A stretch of 64,000 nucleotides of DNA from Sphingomonas taxi (lineage in GTDB: Bacteria; Pseudomonadota; Alphaproteobacteria; Sphingomonadales; Sphingomonadaceae): the NCBI GenBank assembly GCA_003240625.1, contig QFMX01000011.1, positions 1 through 64,000 on the forward strand, given 5' to 3'. Positions 62,930-64,000 of this stretch are shown piece by piece (the first letter of the stretch is position 1; each line of letters opens with the position of its first letter). Both the position numbers and the translations under genes were made by a program. A model generated the notes under the pieces. The model did no database searches. It was not told the DNA's origin and saw nothing but the letters and a program-made list of their open reading frames with translations.

Positions 62930-64000
62930 GTGAGAAACATCGCCGATACCATCGCCCGCATGGCGCGTGCCGGGGCTCCGACGCCGCGCGACACCGCGCC
63001 GAGCCGCCTGACGCCGTTGATCGAGTTCGGGACTAACCCGGGCGCGCTGCTTGGGCACAGCTACGTGCCCAAGGACCTGCCAGCGGGCGCGGCTTTGGTC
63101 GTCGTGCTGCACGGGTGTACGCAGACGGCGGCGGGCTATGACCACGGATCGGGCTGGTCGACGCTCGCGGATCGTGCCGGTTTCGCGTTGCTGTTTCCCG
63201 AGCAGACGCGCGCGAACAATCCCAACCTCTGCTTCAACTGGTTCGCGTCGGAGGACACCGCGCAGGCTGGCGGCGAGGCGGAATCGATCGCGCAGATGAC
63301 CGAGACGATGATCGCGCGCCACGGCCTCGACCGCAGCCGAGTCTACGTAACCGGCTTGTCGGCCGGCGGCGCGATGACGGTGGCGATGCTGGCGACCCGG
63401 CCGGACCTGTTCGCGGGCGGCGCGGTGATCGGCGGGCTCGCCTACGGCACCGCGACCGGCGTGTCGCAGGCGCTCGACCGGATGCGCGGGCATGGCGACA
63501 CCAGCGACGTCGCGCTGGCCGACGCGGTCCGCAGCGGCTCGCGCGGTCATGAAGGGCGCTGGCCCACGCTGGCGATCTGGCACGGTGGCGCGGACGCGAC
63601 GGTCAGCGTGGCGAATGCGGACACGATCGCGCGGCAGTGGCGCGGCATCCACGGTGTCGGCTCGAAGGCGGCGCGCACGGAGCGGGTAGGCACCGCGGTC
63701 CACCGGATCTGGTCGGACGCGCAGAGGCGCGATGTCGTCGAGGACTGGACCGTGCCGGGCATGGGTCATGGGACGCCGATCGACCCGCTGCGCGGCGAGC
63801 GACTGGGCGCGGCGGGGCCGTTCATGCTGGACGTCGGGATTTCGAGCACGGCGGTTATTGCCAAGTCCTGGGGGCTGGTTGCGGCGGCGAAGGCGGAGAC
63901 TGCGGCCAAGCCGGCGCCGGTCGAACGCGTCGCGAAGATTGCGATCCCGGTCTCACCGAAACCCGCGCCAAAGTCTGCGCCGAAGCCTCGCGCCGAGGCA
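62930..64000 (+). CDS. PHB-depolymerase-family esterase (LpqC/poly(3-hydroxyalkanoate) depolymerase type), partial
   Basis: A family of alpha/beta hydrolases that cut short-chain polyesters; some are intracellular PHB depolymerases. 357 residues are seen and the frame runs off the right edge without a stop. The family pattern is HGCTQTAAGYDHGSGWSTLADR, FPEQTRANNPNLCFNWF and the catalytic Ser144 in GLSAGGAMTVAML, with IWHGGADATV and the GMGHGTPIDP His. The start is GTG 62930 with GAAAGG 10 nt before it; ATG at 62960 is an alternative. The C terminus is Lys/Ala/Pro rich (AKPAPVERVAK...), perhaps a granule- or polymer-binding tail. There is no clear signal peptide, so it is likely intracellular. 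Confidence 0.85.
   Translation, partial: MRNIADTIARMARAGAPTPRDTAPSRLTPLIEFGTNPGALLGHSYVPKDLPAGAALVVVLHGCTQTAAGYDHGSGWSTLADRAGFALLFPEQTRANNPNLCFNWFASEDTAQAGGEAESIAQMTETMIARHGLDRSRVYVTGLSAGGAMTVAMLATRPDLFAGGAVIGGLAYGTATGVSQALDRMRGHGDTSDVALADAVRSGSRGHEGRWPTLAIWHGGADATVSVANADTIARQWRGIHGVGSKAARTERVGTAVHRIWSDAQRRDVVEDWTVPGMGHGTPIDPLRGERLGAAGPFMLDVGISSTAVIAKSWGLVAAAKAETAAKPAPVERVAKIAIPVSPKPAPKSAPKPRAEA

Overview
The window is GC-rich chromosomal DNA from an alphaproteobacterium, most likely a Sphingomonas-type member of the Sphingomonadales. The indicators are a CpdR response regulator, a PhaR/thiolase PHA locus, an ATP synthase epsilon subunit of only 84 residues, three large TonB-dependent receptors, an alphaproteobacterial CTTG-N18-CTATAT heat-shock promoter before dnaK, and many paired palindromic repeats between genes. 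The genus is inferred from protein resemblance and gene content; no 16S gene is present. Nothing looks like a prophage, plasmid, transposon or CRISPR array.

Layout. 1-6.1 kb: a chaperone region (dnaK, cut by the window edge, and hrcA-grpE), with threonine synthase and a PCu(A)C copper chaperone coupled to a zincin-like protein. 6.3-10.5 kb: rph-rdgB and hemW, separated by an EAL protein and a CAP-domain lipoprotein on the other strand. 10.6-19.7 kb: a PBP-activator-like lipoprotein diverging from rsmI-yraN-gshB, then dedA, xerC, a GAF-PAS-GGDEF cyclase and priA. 20.0-25.5 kb: the F1 ATP synthase operon atpH-A-G-x-D-C, where x is an unrecognised lipoprotein translationally coupled to atpG. 25.8-33.5 kb: dienelactone hydrolase, an SDR, Ada, a TPR metallopeptidase, a membrane-anchored trypsin-like protease and a CpaF ATPase.

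33.7-43 kb: a gene-free stretch with a long foldable hairpin, an aspartyl protease-PDZ gene coupled to a GT-C glycosyltransferase, the PHA locus (phaR, a class III-like phaC, phaA) and a TonB receptor with a TTG start. 43-51.4 kb: alanine racemase, a cobalamin uptake operon btuB-btuF-btuC-btuD behind a cobalamin riboswitch, and another TonB receptor. 51.5-57 kb: msrB, tRNA-Val(GAC), cpdR, an N-formylglutamate amidohydrolase-like gene and an Mfd-type translocase shorter than usual. 57-64 kb: a galactonate catabolic cluster (dgoR divergent from dgoK-dgoA), biotin genes bioF-bioD-bioA, and a PHB-depolymerase-family esterase cut by the right edge.

Most notable observations: a perfect 17-bp palindrome of the form reported for PhaR operators (CTGC-N3-GCAG) sits before the PHB depolymerase gene, which could link it to the phaR gene 25 kb away; a lipoprotein gene is embedded in the atp operon; 18-bp tandem repeats lie between the B12 aptamer and btuB; a 3 x 16-bp tandem array lies upstream of bioF; and there are possible structured RNAs at about 33.9 kb and 52.0-52.25 kb. 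All homology statements come from reading motifs; no database search was run.
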